Of a stretch of 64,000 nucleotides of DNA, positions 8,281 through 17,172 are shown in pieces; the stretch's first letter is position 1, and every line of letters starts with the position of its first letter. The DNA is taken from assembly GCF_019236475.1 (NCBI RefSeq), contig NZ_JAFAIX010000004.1, forward strand, positions 186,001-250,000. Reading direction: 5' to 3'. The stretch comes from Chitinophaga sp. (GTDB lineage Bacteria; Bacteroidota; Bacteroidia; Chitinophagales; Chitinophagaceae). A program made the position numbers and the translations under genes. The notes beneath the pieces are model-generated. The model made no database searches, was not told the origin of the DNA, and worked only from the letters and a program-made list of their open reading frames with translations.

Positions 8281-8435
8281 ATAGGGCATCATGGGGTACG
8301 GCTGTACCTCCTTTTCCCAATTTCCCAGTACAACGAACAAGATAAAGGGATCATGTGTTAGAATGAACCCTAGGTAGTCATACTGCAGTCTGGCCCGCCT
8401 AATGGCATTTATCTTCACACCTAAATCACTTGAAA

Positions 8436-9257
8436 ATGAGTACACTCAAATTAAAGGATGGTACCGAAATTTATTATAAAGATTGGGGTACCGGTAAACC
8501 GTTATTCTTTCATCATGGCTGGCCGCTATCCAGCGATGACTGGGATGCACAAATGTCATTCTTCCTCCAACAAGGGTATAGAGTTATCGCCCACGATAGA
8601 AGAGGGCATGGCAGATCCAGTCAAACTGCGACAGGAAATGATATGGATACCTACGCAGCAGATGTAGCAGAACTGACAAAGGCCCTGGATCTGAAGGATG
8701 CGGTGCATATTGGTCACTCTACAGGTGGAGGAGAGGTGATCCGTTATGTGGCGAAACATGGAAAAGGCCGGGTGGCTAAAGCGGTACTCATTAGTGCGGT
8801 AACGCCTATTATGGTTCAGAGTCCTGCAAATCCGGACGGCGTACCCATGGCTATCTTTGACGAAATCCGTAAAGGTACTGGCTACAACAGATCTCAGTAT
8901 TTCCAGGATTTTACGATTCCCTTTTATGGCTATAATCGCGAAGGTGCGAAAGTATCGCAGGGGGTAAGAGATAATTGGTGGCGACAAGGAATGATGGGGG
9001 CTGTGAAGGCACATTATGACTGCATCAAAGCATTCTCTGAAACCGACTTCACCCAAGATCTACAAAGTGTAGACATTCCTGTATTGGTCATGCATGGAGA
9101 AGATGACCAAATCGTTCCATTCCATATTACCGCGCAAAAAGCAATAAAGCTGCTGAAGAAGGGGAAATTAATTTCCTATCCTGGTTTCCCTCATGGCATG
9201 CCTACTACTGAAGAAGAAACGATTAACAAGGATTTACTGGCATTTATACAATCCTAA
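8436..9257 (+). CDS. Alpha/beta hydrolase, non-haem chloroperoxidase/arylesterase type
   Basis: The track starts at a TTG; the ATG at 8436 (MSTLKLKDG) gives 273 aa. The sequence shows YKDWGTGKPLFFHHGWPLS (oxyanion region), nucleophile elbow GHSTGGGE, acid HGEDDQIVPF and the late His in YPGFPHGMP. This is the classic cofactor-free haloperoxidase / arylesterase family. In the cell the enzyme is more likely an esterase or perhydrolase than a true haloperoxidase. No signal peptide. It is convergent with rtcB. Confidence 0.9.
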   Translation: MSTLKLKDGTEIYYKDWGTGKPLFFHHGWPLSSDDWDAQMSFFLQQGYRVIAHDRRGHGRSSQTATGNDMDTYAADVAELTKALDLKDAVHIGHSTGGGEVIRYVAKHGKGRVAKAVLISAVTPIMVQSPANPDGVPMAIFDEIRKGTGYNRSQYFQDFTIPFYGYNREGAKVSQGVRDNWWRQGMMGAVKAHYDCIKAFSETDFTQDLQSVDIPVLVMHGEDDQIVPFHITAQKAIKLLKKGKLISYPGFPHGMPTTEEETINKDLLAFIQS

Positions 9258-9314
9258 TCGATCCGAAGTGAAACGATTGTAATCGGTGCAGTAGTCATCT
9301 CCCGAAAAATATAT

Positions 9315-9358
9315 AAACCAACAAGCCACTTGAAATATTTCAAGTGGCTTGTTGGTTT
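9315..9358. terminator. 44-bp perfect palindrome, bidirectional terminator
   Basis: AAACCAACAAGCCACTTGAAAT is followed directly by its exact reverse complement, giving a 22-bp stem. It sits between the convergent hydrolase and rtcB genes and overlaps the rtcB stop codon. Confidence 0.85.
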
Positions 9359-10790
9359 AATCTTCTTTACTTCCATCATCCGCCATCCGCACCATTTTCG
9401 GTGAAAACTGCGCAACGATGTCTACCAGGTCGGTCTGTGCCTTCATCACGGTGAAAATATCTTTATAAGCGATAGGCGCTTCATCCAGTCCTCCACCCAA
9501 CAAGGTAACCCCAGCTTTATCCAATAGCGTCTGCATTCCAGTTGCGTTAATGGATTTGGTGGCCAGTGTTCTACTCATCTGTCTACCTGCACCGTGAGAA
9601 GCAGAGTTGATAGCTGCGGTAGCGCCATTACCTCGTACTAAGAACCCGGCGGCAGTCATAGATCCTGGGATAATCCCCATGACGCCTTTACTAGCAGGAG
9701 TAGCCCCTTTACGGTGTACAATCACTTCTTCGCCATTCAGTTGCTCTTTCCAAGCGAAGTTATGGTGATTCTCCACCCGTGCCAGTACTTGCGCGCCTAA
9801 GGCCGCAGTGATTTTCTGGTGAATCACTTCATGACAAGCAGAGGCATAGTCGCCCGCCAAATTCATGGCCAACCAGTAGTCATTCCCTTCTGGCGTATCC
9901 AGGTCCAAGTAAGCCAGGTTTCTGGCTTCATATGGCAGTTTACAGATCTCTTTGGCCAACTGCGTATAGTGACCGGCGATAGTGGCCCCCATTCCACGGG
10001 AACCGGAGTGCGTCAACAAGGCGAGGTAAGTTCCTTTTGAAATACCCAGCGGCGCATCATCTTCGGCGAATGTTAATACCCCAAATTCCACAAAGTGATT
10101 TCCACCTCCAGAGCTTCCCAACTGATGCCATGCTTTATCTTTCAGATTCGCAATGAAGGCATTCTCTTGGAATAATTTATTTTCCAGCACCGCATGGTCC
10201 ACTCTATCCCACAATCTGAACCCAGCGCCTGCGCCAAATACAGAGTTGGACATAATAACGTTTTTATATAATTCGGTGTTGTTTTCAAAGTGCGTCACTG
10301 GAATATCATACACCGTCAAGGCCATTCTACAACCAATATCCACACCCACACCATAAGGAATCACCGCGTTTTTTGTTGCTAATACCCCACCAATAGGCAG
10401 TCCATACCCCTGATGCGCATCTGGCATCAACGCCCCCGCAACGGTCACTGGGAGCTGCATGGCCAAGTTCATCTGCTTGATAGCTCCTGCTTCAATATGG
10501 TCTTTTCCATATATGGCGTAAGGTTCCACTGTTTCCTTTAATGGAATGGTATTATTCAACGCTGCATTTTCTGCATCTTCTATCAGCGCTTTCGCTAGTT
10601 TACCGAAGACCTTATGTTCCAGGTAAGCAGTAGGTTCTTTTAACACGGCCGCATAGAAGGTCATCATATCGTTACGGTTGATACCATGACGTTTTTCGTT
10701 TATCTTCAAGGCTACACCTAAAGCCGGGCTAGGAACATATCCTATAGCCAGGAGGTCGTCGCCATTTATTCTCATTACTTTTGTTTCCAT
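9357..10790 (-). CDS. rtcB: RtcB family RNA ligase
   Basis: RtcB seals RNA ends bearing 2',3'-cyclic phosphate or 3'-phosphate to 5'-OH ends, using GTP and Mn. The family's fingerprints are present: DAHQGYGLPIGGV, VGVDIGCRM (metal-binding Asp and Cys), GSSGGGNHFVEFG, HSGSRG and SASHGAGRQMSR, whose His carries the GMP intermediate. The track start is a TTG; the ATG at 10790 (METKVMRINGDD) gives 477 aa and sits 10 bp after the preceding gene. RtcA, RtcR and archease are not nearby; the partner here is a RING-TerD-like protein, which suggests stress-linked RNA repair. Confidence 0.92.
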   Translation of the reverse strand: METKVMRINGDDLLAIGYVPSPALGVALKINEKRHGINRNDMMTFYAAVLKEPTAYLEHKVFGKLAKALIEDAENAALNNTIPLKETVEPYAIYGKDHIEAGAIKQMNLAMQLPVTVAGALMPDAHQGYGLPIGGVLATKNAVIPYGVGVDIGCRMALTVYDIPVTHFENNTELYKNVIMSNSVFGAGAGFRLWDRVDHAVLENKLFQENAFIANLKDKAWHQLGSSGGGNHFVEFGVLTFAEDDAPLGISKGTYLALLTHSGSRGMGATIAGHYTQLAKEICKLPYEARNLAYLDLDTPEGNDYWLAMNLAGDYASACHEVIHQKITAALGAQVLARVENHHNFAWKEQLNGEEVIVHRKGATPASKGVMGIIPGSMTAAGFLVRGNGATAAINSASHGAGRQMSRTLATKSINATGMQTLLDKAGVTLLGGGLDEAPIAYKDIFTVMKAQTDLVDIVAQFSPKMVRMADDGSKED

Positions 10791-10800
10791 TTTTTTGAAG

Positions 10801-13011
10801 TTAGTCAATTAACAATTGGGTTACTTTGGCTGTGTCCATGGCCCATTGACGGGTGTAGGATTCATCAGCGGTGGTTGGGTCGTCTGTTAGGGTTAGTTGT
10901 TGTGCTTGTGCTTTCAGGGCTAGCAAACTACCAATACTGATTTTTGCATCCAGTTTTGCGACGAGTCTTTCTACCCCTTTCCGATCCAACGAAGTGGCCG
11001 TTTGACCACCGAAAGACATCTCCAGCCAAATAATTTCACGTGCCGCCACATCCAGTACGCCAAACAATAATCCTTTGCTTAAGTTCTGTGTAATACGCAC
11101 TTGGTGCTGTACACAAGAGGGATCATATGCGACACCTTTTCTTTGGTCTACCCGCATTTTATATTGGCTATTCATCCATCCTAATACAAGATTAGGGGTG
11201 ATGGCGCCATTGGAGTAAGCGTTGCAGGTAAAGGTGACATAACGAGCGCCTGCATCGGTCAGTTGAGTCAGATCCAGTTCAATATATTCTGCAGTACCTA
11301 TTTTATTCGGTATGGATCGGATATCACCGCTATGTTTAGCACCGGTGGCAGTCAGTTGGAAATAGCTACAGAATTGTGTGGCGTTATCGTATACAATCTG
11401 TGCGCTCAAATCCATATCCAGGTGTTGTTGTGGTAATCCAACGCCCCACTGCATGAAGAGGCGTACTTTATCTCCGTCCACAGGGAAACGTGTTCCCATC
11501 AGGGCGGCAGGCAGGTCTTGTATGGACTCCGCTCTGTCGCCTATTGGCAGCGGCATGGTGTATAAAGACGGATCTATGAAAATAGTTTTATGCTCATTTT
11601 TCCTCTTCGCAAAGCGTTCCAACATGATATCCAGGCAGCAGTTAGTGGCTGCGTCGGCCATTGATTTCAACTGTTCCGCATCATACAATGAAAGATATTT
11701 ATTCGCACCTATCACTTTACTCACACCTCCCAGCGGCTTCACGATGCGATCGTTTTCAGGATTGAAATAATTTTCTGCATAGCTGGCGAGTGTTAATAGG
11801 AGTCGCGCTGGCACCTGATCCGCAATTTCTTTAAACTGCATCAGCGTAATATCCGGGCCAAACCATACCATATTGGCAAACAAGGAACGGGCAAAAAGTC
11901 CCGGACGCTGTTGCAATAAGGCAAAGGTTTTATCTGCATCGAATTTCAATCTCGACTGTTCTAACTGTGCCGCATATACGGTATATTGTTCGTTATAGAA
12001 GACATCCAGTAATCTGGCCAATGGCTCCATTCCAGGCTTATGGCTATACTCTGGCAGTCGGAGGGCACGTATAAAGCGTACCCACATACCGCGTTTAGGG
12101 TGCATCCATTCGGCCGCTGCTTCGGCAGACATCGGCAGATTATTCATCCAAGTGGCAATCATTTTAGAAGTACTTCTGCTGTATTTCAGCTTCAGCGATT
12201 CTCTAGACAGTCGGGCCATGGCGGATGATTGATCCAATACCGATACCAGGTGTCGGTGATTCTTGGTATGTCTTTTAATTAATATCGCAGGGGAAATAAT
12301 TTGCAGGAACCCAGTATGTTTATACCAGAGGTAACGCATGATGTCTACAGGGGTAGTCATCAAACCGCCTGCTATCGCTGCTTTTCCGGTGTCTACAAGG
12401 GTATCTGTTACCAACATTTGCGTCTCTTTCATGGCAATAGATACCGCCGGCAGATCGAAGTGTTGCAGTAAAGTTTTGAGTGTATCTACCTGTGTAGCAT
12501 CCAGTGCTGTTTTAGACTGTAACAGATTGCTGAAAAGTTCCAGCATATGCTCATTGGTCCATAAGGATAATTCCTTCTTTTTAGAACCTTGTCCGGTAAG
12601 GATTTCATCGCTGGTGATAAATGCCGTTCCACAGAATGGACAACCATTATATCTTTTCAGATGAAAGGTTTTGTAGGGAATAGCATGCCCACAAGGCAGC
12701 ATAGTACCTTCTTCCGCACCAAAAAAGTAATTGATCCGGCTATCCTGATCTTCCCAGTTGTTGATGAGGGGAGCCCAGTTATTTTTTACTTGTAATACTT
12801 CCGCAAAAGCATCGTAGATCGCCTGAACTGTATAGTCAGACATGGTGTTCAACTGATGTAATAAATCCTCATTTACCACATATCCCAGTTGACTTATATT
12901 TTTAATGAAATTAGCAGATACAGGTGTCATTTCCTTTGCAGGGAATGCAGTAGCTTCTGGTAAGTAAATAGCGTTGAAGCGGATGCCGATTTTCTGTAAT
13001 GCTGTAAACAT
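10801..13011 (-). CDS. RING-like and TerD-like domain protein (MXAN_6230/SCO0854-like)
   Basis: The 736-aa protein has a zinc-binding RING-like cluster near residues 107-127 (PCGHAIP then NGCPFCGTAF), a long helical middle, and a C-terminal segment near 525-640 with TerD-family features: MDLSAQIVYD, HSGDIRS and AEYIELDLTQL, the expected calcium-site acidic residues among them. This layout resembles the MXAN_6230/SCO0854 RING-domain family linked to tellurium/stress gene clusters; the family call is from memory of its architecture. It is the first gene of the rtcB operon. A role in sensing or tethering damaged RNA or proteins is inference only. Confidence 0.7.
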   Translation of the reverse strand: MFTALQKIGIRFNAIYLPEATAFPAKEMTPVSANFIKNISQLGYVVNEDLLHQLNTMSDYTVQAIYDAFAEVLQVKNNWAPLINNWEDQDSRINYFFGAEEGTMLPCGHAIPYKTFHLKRYNGCPFCGTAFITSDEILTGQGSKKKELSLWTNEHMLELFSNLLQSKTALDATQVDTLKTLLQHFDLPAVSIAMKETQMLVTDTLVDTGKAAIAGGLMTTPVDIMRYLWYKHTGFLQIISPAILIKRHTKNHRHLVSVLDQSSAMARLSRESLKLKYSRSTSKMIATWMNNLPMSAEAAAEWMHPKRGMWVRFIRALRLPEYSHKPGMEPLARLLDVFYNEQYTVYAAQLEQSRLKFDADKTFALLQQRPGLFARSLFANMVWFGPDITLMQFKEIADQVPARLLLTLASYAENYFNPENDRIVKPLGGVSKVIGANKYLSLYDAEQLKSMADAATNCCLDIMLERFAKRKNEHKTIFIDPSLYTMPLPIGDRAESIQDLPAALMGTRFPVDGDKVRLFMQWGVGLPQQHLDMDLSAQIVYDNATQFCSYFQLTATGAKHSGDIRSIPNKIGTAEYIELDLTQLTDAGARYVTFTCNAYSNGAITPNLVLGWMNSQYKMRVDQRKGVAYDPSCVQHQVRITQNLSKGLLFGVLDVAAREIIWLEMSFGGQTATSLDRKGVERLVAKLDAKISIGSLLALKAQAQQLTLTDDPTTADESYTRQWAMDTAKVTQLLID

Positions 13012-13344
13012 ATATTTAAAATTTAAGCAGATAATTTTACCACTAGTCCAAGTGATGAGAAGTAAGTGATAATTGACCTGCTAGTTATTTACCGATAATC
13101 TTGCAAGAAAGTCATTAAAGATGAAGTGAAGTATCTAACAATTGACCGGTAATAATTTTTATTTAAAGATCGTGTTCGTCGTTGTTGACATTACAAAGAT
13201 GGCTAGGTAACTGCGCAGTCTTTTTGCGCAGTTAAAAAAGATTTTTAAAATTTTTTATAAATAATTGGTTATTAATATTTTACGGGAGACACGATCTACT
13301 CCTAACGGCGATGGCTATATTAATAAGCCGAACTGCGCATGTAG
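13012..13344 (-). promoter_or_regulatory. Upstream region of the RING-TerD/rtcB operon, with a 20-bp operator-like inverted repeat
   Basis: No gene is seen in these 333 bases. TAACTGCGCA (13208-13217) and its exact complement TGCGCAGTTA (13225-13234) flank a 7-nt spacer, and a third AACTGCGCA copy lies at 13331. Reading toward the operon, a CATCTTTG box (one mismatch to the TAnnTTTG -7 pattern) comes just after the repeat, so a bound protein would overlap the -33 region. There is no RtcR gene or clear sigma-54 site in the window. Confidence 0.5.
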
Positions 13345-13652
13345 TTATTTGGATGGTTGGATCATTAAGTTTGCAAAATCGCCTCCTGAATTATTGCCTG
13401 TCCAGACAGCTAGTTTGCCTTTCTTTTGTTTACTAAGTTGGCGTACCTCCAGGCAAGGCTTTGGGTTGTTATTGACGTATACTTTTACCATTGGGTATTT
13501 TACTACTATGCGTACATGGAAATAGGCATTGGGATCGGGCGCGGGGGAAATGGCATGTTAAGCGTAAAGGACTTTTGCTGTGAGATGGCTTGTCCGCCGG
13601 CCAACAGTAACATCATCATCAAGGAAAAACTAACACGCATGCATGGTTTCAT
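13345..13652 (-). pseudogene. Decayed secreted lectin/DUF1080-like gene (frameshift and internal deletion)
   Basis: From an ATG at 13652 the minus strand encodes a good signal peptide (SFSLMMMLLLAGGQAISQQ) and then hits a stop. In a neighbouring frame it continues as APDPNAYFHVRIVVKYP, then VKVYVNNNPKPCLEVRQL and GKLAVWTGNNSGGDFANL, which is the usual end of a concanavalin-like/3-keto-disaccharide hydrolase (DUF1080-like) domain. Intact relatives are over 200 residues; here only about 100 codons remain, so the middle is gone as well. It starts 10 bp after the upstream hydrolase stop, so it was probably in that operon. Confidence 0.65.
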
Positions 13653-13661
13653 ATGAAATAT

Positions 13662-14501
13662 TTAATTGTTTATCATAAATGGTAGAATGACTGCCGTCAG
13701 GTATTCCGGTCTTAATACAAGGCCGATATGTCCACAATGAGGGATGATAGCCAGTTGGGAGTTAGGAATAATTTCGTGGGCCTCCAAAAAGCCGGATACC
13801 TTGAAATAATCATCACTATCGCCACCCACAATCATCACCGGACATTTAATGGCCTTGGCTTTTGCAGTGGGAATATAGACTTCTTGAAACCAGGTAGCTT
13901 TCAGTCTTTCAATTAGTTCGCCATATTTTTCCGGCGCGGGCATAATCGCTTTCCTGGCGGCTACTACATCGGGCAGTTGTTTCTCTGCTATAGTAGCATT
14001 CATTGCTTTCAGCTCTTTCAGGGCTTCCGGTTTGTAGGCCTTAATATTTAAGGCCCCTCCCAGCACCACTGCTTTAGTGACCAATCCCGGATAATAGGCG
14101 GCCAGGTAATAAGCGGTAACCGCGCCAGCGCTGAAACCCATCACGATAGCGCTATCGGCGGTTTCTTGGCGCAAAATGGCGGCGGCATCCTCCGCGAATA
14201 GTTGATAAGAAAAAGGCAGGTTCCCTAACTCCGATTTACCATGACCGCGCATGCCTACCGCAATCACCTTGAAATGTTGACTCAGGATAGGAATATATTG
14301 GGAGAATTCTTCAATGTAGCCATAGGTATCGCCGTGAAGTAGTAGCAGCGGCCTCCCTGTTCCATAAGTTTCATAATATAGCTTGGCACCTTTGTGGGTC
14401 AGGTATTTCCCAGCAGCGGGGTTATTGCCATAAGGTATATCCTGACTCCAAGCGCTTAGGAGGGTGAGTAGCAGGCAGGATAGGAGGAATGCTTTTTTCA
14501 T
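13662..14501 (-). CDS. Secreted alpha/beta hydrolase
   Basis: The 279-aa protein has a signal peptide (KKAFLLSCLLLTLLSAWSQ). Catalytic features are LLLLHGDTYGY, nucleophile elbow MGFSAGAV, the acid near VGGDSDDYF and the late His in PHCGHIGL. It resembles proline-iminopeptidase/esterase-like hydrolases exported by Bacteroidota, and is similar in layout to the hydrolase at 2026. Substrate unknown. The decayed lectin-like gene lies directly downstream. Confidence 0.85.
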   Translation of the reverse strand: MKKAFLLSCLLLTLLSAWSQDIPYGNNPAAGKYLTHKGAKLYYETYGTGRPLLLLHGDTYGYIEEFSQYIPILSQHFKVIAVGMRGHGKSELGNLPFSYQLFAEDAAAILRQETADSAIVMGFSAGAVTAYYLAAYYPGLVTKAVVLGGALNIKAYKPEALKELKAMNATIAEKQLPDVVAARKAIMPAPEKYGELIERLKATWFQEVYIPTAKAKAIKCPVMIVGGDSDDYFKVSGFLEAHEIIPNSQLAIIPHCGHIGLVLRPEYLTAVILPFMINN

Positions 14502-14557
14502 ATATACTTCGGTGGAATCATGATAACTATTAACATCTTCTCACATTCCTTTAACAG

Positions 14558-14893
14558 TTACAGTTCAATTTCATTTACGGGGTCCCAGAAGACTTTTTTA
14601 AAATCCACGATCTTACCATTTTTTACCTGTATGCCCTCCGCTTCCAGTTTCTTTTGACGGGTACCATTATCGCCACTTAAATGTCCGGAGCTATTGACTA
14701 CCCGCTGTACTGGAACAGGAGGCTTTTCTCCACCTACAAATCCCATCGCACGGCCTACCATGCGAGCGCCGGATTTCAAGCCCATGGCCTTCGCTACTGC
14801 GCCGTAGGTAGACACACGACCCTTTGGGATGCATCTCACGATATCAAAAATTCCTTTGTATATGGCGGTGGTGTCTGTGAATTGCTGCTTCAT
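14558..14893 (-). CDS. Alkyltransferase-like (ATL) DNA-damage recognition protein
   Basis: The 111-aa protein is the isolated DNA-binding domain of the MGMT family: CIPKGRVSTYGAVAKAMG, then ARMVGRAMG and a helix-turn-helix arginine finger. At the active site MGMT has PCHR; here it reads PVPVQRVVNSSG, so the alkyl-acceptor Cys is replaced by Val. It therefore cannot remove alkyl groups itself and should act like other ATL proteins, which bind O6-alkylguanine and hand the lesion to nucleotide excision repair. Single gene in the cytoplasm. Confidence 0.88.
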   Translation of the reverse strand: MKQQFTDTTAIYKGIFDIVRCIPKGRVSTYGAVAKAMGLKSGARMVGRAMGFVGGEKPPVPVQRVVNSSGHLSGDNGTRQKKLEAEGIQVKNGKIVDFKKVFWDPVNEIEL

Positions 14894-14940
14894 AGAATAT
14901 AAAAATTGACCTCCATAAAGTTAATGGATTATCAAAACAA

Positions 14941-14976
14941 AAACGCCGCAATCTGTAAAGACAGGTTGCGGCGTTT
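14941..14976 (-). terminator. Terminator of the S41 peptidase gene
   Basis: On the minus strand AAACGCCGCAACCTGT pairs (one G-U) with ACAGATTGCGGCGTTT across a CTTT loop and is followed by T-rich sequence, just past the S41 stop at 14993. Confidence 0.85.
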
Positions 14977-14992
14977 AAATATCATCTTAACT

Positions 14993-16447
14993 TTAATCAT
15001 TCAATATCGTATTCACAAAATTCACCCATTCATACGGAGGAATACTTTTGTCGATATAATAATCAGGTTGTAGCCCTTTGGAATCGATGGTGAAGTCGGG
15101 TATACGTAAGCTGCGCGTCAAGGAATATCCCAGTTCTATGTCTTTGCAAGGAGACTCCTGCTGGTACATATTCGAAATATCCAGCACTCCAAAGGTAGTA
15201 ACACCGTAGAGTTTCACCTTCTTACTTTGCTTAGCCTCCAACAGGAACTGTTCTGCGGTACTACCATTGGCTTCATTGATGATAATGGCTACATTCTGCG
15301 GATAGGGGTAAACGTTAGGTAGGGTATCGATGCCCACCGCCCGCTCTTGCAGATTAATAAATTCGCCTAAATGCTGTTCCAGTTTGTCGTATGAGGTTTT
15401 AGCCCAGGCTTTCTCCTTTGCATTGAAATTATATTCCTCCTTATTAATGAAATCCAGCATGCGTTGATTGTTCAATTTGGTAGAATAGTATTCTACCCCC
15501 ACACCACGGATAGGATTGGTATAGAGGAAAGGAATAATGGGACTGTACGTGGCATCGCTGCCGCCTCCATTGTTACGAATATCAATGATTAGGTTCTTGG
15601 TTTTAAGGAGTGCCGCTTTGTTGGCGGTCAATAAACTATCAATGATATCGCGGTATGCCTGGTTAAAAGAAGGTACGCGTAGATAGAAAGTATTTTCATT
15701 GCGTTTTACCAGGTAGGGTTGTTCGGCAGACATACTCGTGTAGTATTCATTGATATTAGGATCATCTTGCAGATTGTCGGGATAGATTCTTTTCAGGATG
15801 GTATTGCCCAGTTGGAGATGATTATGCCCTGTCATGATCACTTTGTTGGAGCCCACCGAAGAGAAATTACGCATGTAGAATACGGACTTCGTGGTGTCCT
15901 TGCCGGGAATGATACGGAATTTCACCATACCTGGCTTCCATGCGGGTGCACTTGCTTCCACAATGACGCCCACATATTGTTCTCCCTTTTTAGTAACAGC
16001 CATCGTGTATGGTGGAGAAGACCAGATACCTTCATACCCAGGATCTTTTTTAGCCGCCACCTGCTGTTTAAACTTATCCAGTTGAATGGAAACCGTCTCC
16101 CAATTGGCAGGAGCAGGCGTTTCAGTAGGAGTGGTAGTGGTGGTATTGTTATTGGTGATACTGCGCACGTATGCATGGCCTGCCCTAAAGAACTTTATCC
16201 AATCGGATAATATCGCCACACATTCTTCTTTGGTCTTTGCCTCCTTTATACGGGCGAGAATCTTCTGATTATGGGCTTCATAAGCATCCCTGCCTTTATT
16301 ATTGATGACATACTTGAAGCCAGCATCATTTTCTTCAAACGTTTTTTTCATCCATTGGAAATTGCTTTCACAAGTGCAGGATTGGGCATAGATGGGGTTT
16401 ATAGCTGCTATCAGCAGGAGAATAAGCAAATAGATGTTGGATTTCAT
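14993..16447 (-). CDS. Secreted S41 family peptidase
   Basis: The 484-aa protein has a signal peptide (LLILLLIAAINPIYAQ). An N-terminal helical cap (to about residue 100) and a PDZ-like middle precede the S41 core: LIIDIRNNGGGSDATY and IINEANGSTAEQFLLEAKQS, where Ser of GSTAE is the probable nucleophile and the nearby Lys the base. A low-complexity Thr/Asn linker (NNNTTTTTPTE) separates the cap. It likely trims or degrades extracytoplasmic peptides. Related to the partial gene at 1-1011 but not a tandem copy. Confidence 0.88.
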   Translation of the reverse strand: MKSNIYLLILLLIAAINPIYAQSCTCESNFQWMKKTFEENDAGFKYVINNKGRDAYEAHNQKILARIKEAKTKEECVAILSDWIKFFRAGHAYVRSITNNNTTTTTPTETPAPANWETVSIQLDKFKQQVAAKKDPGYEGIWSSPPYTMAVTKKGEQYVGVIVEASAPAWKPGMVKFRIIPGKDTTKSVFYMRNFSSVGSNKVIMTGHNHLQLGNTILKRIYPDNLQDDPNINEYYTSMSAEQPYLVKRNENTFYLRVPSFNQAYRDIIDSLLTANKAALLKTKNLIIDIRNNGGGSDATYSPIIPFLYTNPIRGVGVEYYSTKLNNQRMLDFINKEEYNFNAKEKAWAKTSYDKLEQHLGEFINLQERAVGIDTLPNVYPYPQNVAIIINEANGSTAEQFLLEAKQSKKVKLYGVTTFGVLDISNMYQQESPCKDIELGYSLTRSLRIPDFTIDSKGLQPDYYIDKSIPPYEWVNFVNTILND

Positions 16448-16545
16448 TTATTGGGATTTTTAGTCGACCAATAAATATAATACTTATTCAGAAAGCGGAT
16501 CGTATTTTCCGCGGGAATGTTGCCCGTAACATGCCCGCGAATGGA

Positions 16546-17109
16546 CTATTGACGCTTTAATAGTCTGCTGGCACAATCAGATGCAGCCACGAGTCCTCCG
16601 GCCATCATGATCACATCTTTCAATACCAATCTACCTGCTCCGCTGAGGTAAGGGAAGCCATAGTTAGGCGTAAGTCCATCGCCGCCCAGATTAGGTACAT
16701 AGACTTCCGGCGTGGTGATCAAAAAGGACAGTGTGACCAATGCCATGCCAGCGGTCAGTAATCCGCCTATCAGTCCTAGTTTTGGAAACCAGATACCGGA
16801 TAATATCAGTACCCCGATTAATACAATAACAGTTCCCAGCGCATATGCAAAAGGATAAGTGCCATTAGAAGCATGCCACTCTTGATTTTTCTTTACTTCC
16901 TTGCCTTCAGGGTTCATATACTGCTTGTATTCTGGCGCAGGATGATGATAGAAGAAGCTCATCAGTGGACTGTTGGCGACAAAAGGGACAATGCCGTCTG
17001 CCTCATAATGGGCGACTTTCAATCCGCCAATCCAGGCCATTACCACAAATATGGATATTCTGAGAAAATGGATAAAGTAATCCTGTACGTTTGCCAATAA
17101 CTTTAACAT
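16546..17109 (-). CDS. DUF417 (YkgB/RclC-like) inner-membrane protein
   Basis: The 187-aa protein has four hydrophobic segments and the DUF417 features GGLKVAHYEADGIVPFVANS and PFLTTPEVY-like ITTPEVYVP, with SGAGRLVLKD near the end. In E. coli the DUF417 protein RclC belongs to the reactive-chlorine regulon under the AraC-type regulator RclR. Here too an AraC-type regulator lies 63 bp upstream in the same direction, so a similar oxidant-stress role is plausible. Confidence 0.8.
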   Translation of the reverse strand: MLKLLANVQDYFIHFLRISIFVVMAWIGGLKVAHYEADGIVPFVANSPLMSFFYHHPAPEYKQYMNPEGKEVKKNQEWHASNGTYPFAYALGTVIVLIGVLILSGIWFPKLGLIGGLLTAGMALVTLSFLITTPEVYVPNLGGDGLTPNYGFPYLSGAGRLVLKDVIMMAGGLVAASDCASRLLKRQ

Positions 17110-17172
17110 AGGAAATTGTTTTCAGCAAAATTACCAGGCATTCGCCCACAGGACCATAGACGATTAGGGTAT

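Noticed and set aside
13265-13656. Plus-strand ORFs (13265-13525, 13426-13656)
   Set aside because: They are antisense to the frameshifted lectin-like pseudogene, which explains the sequence better.
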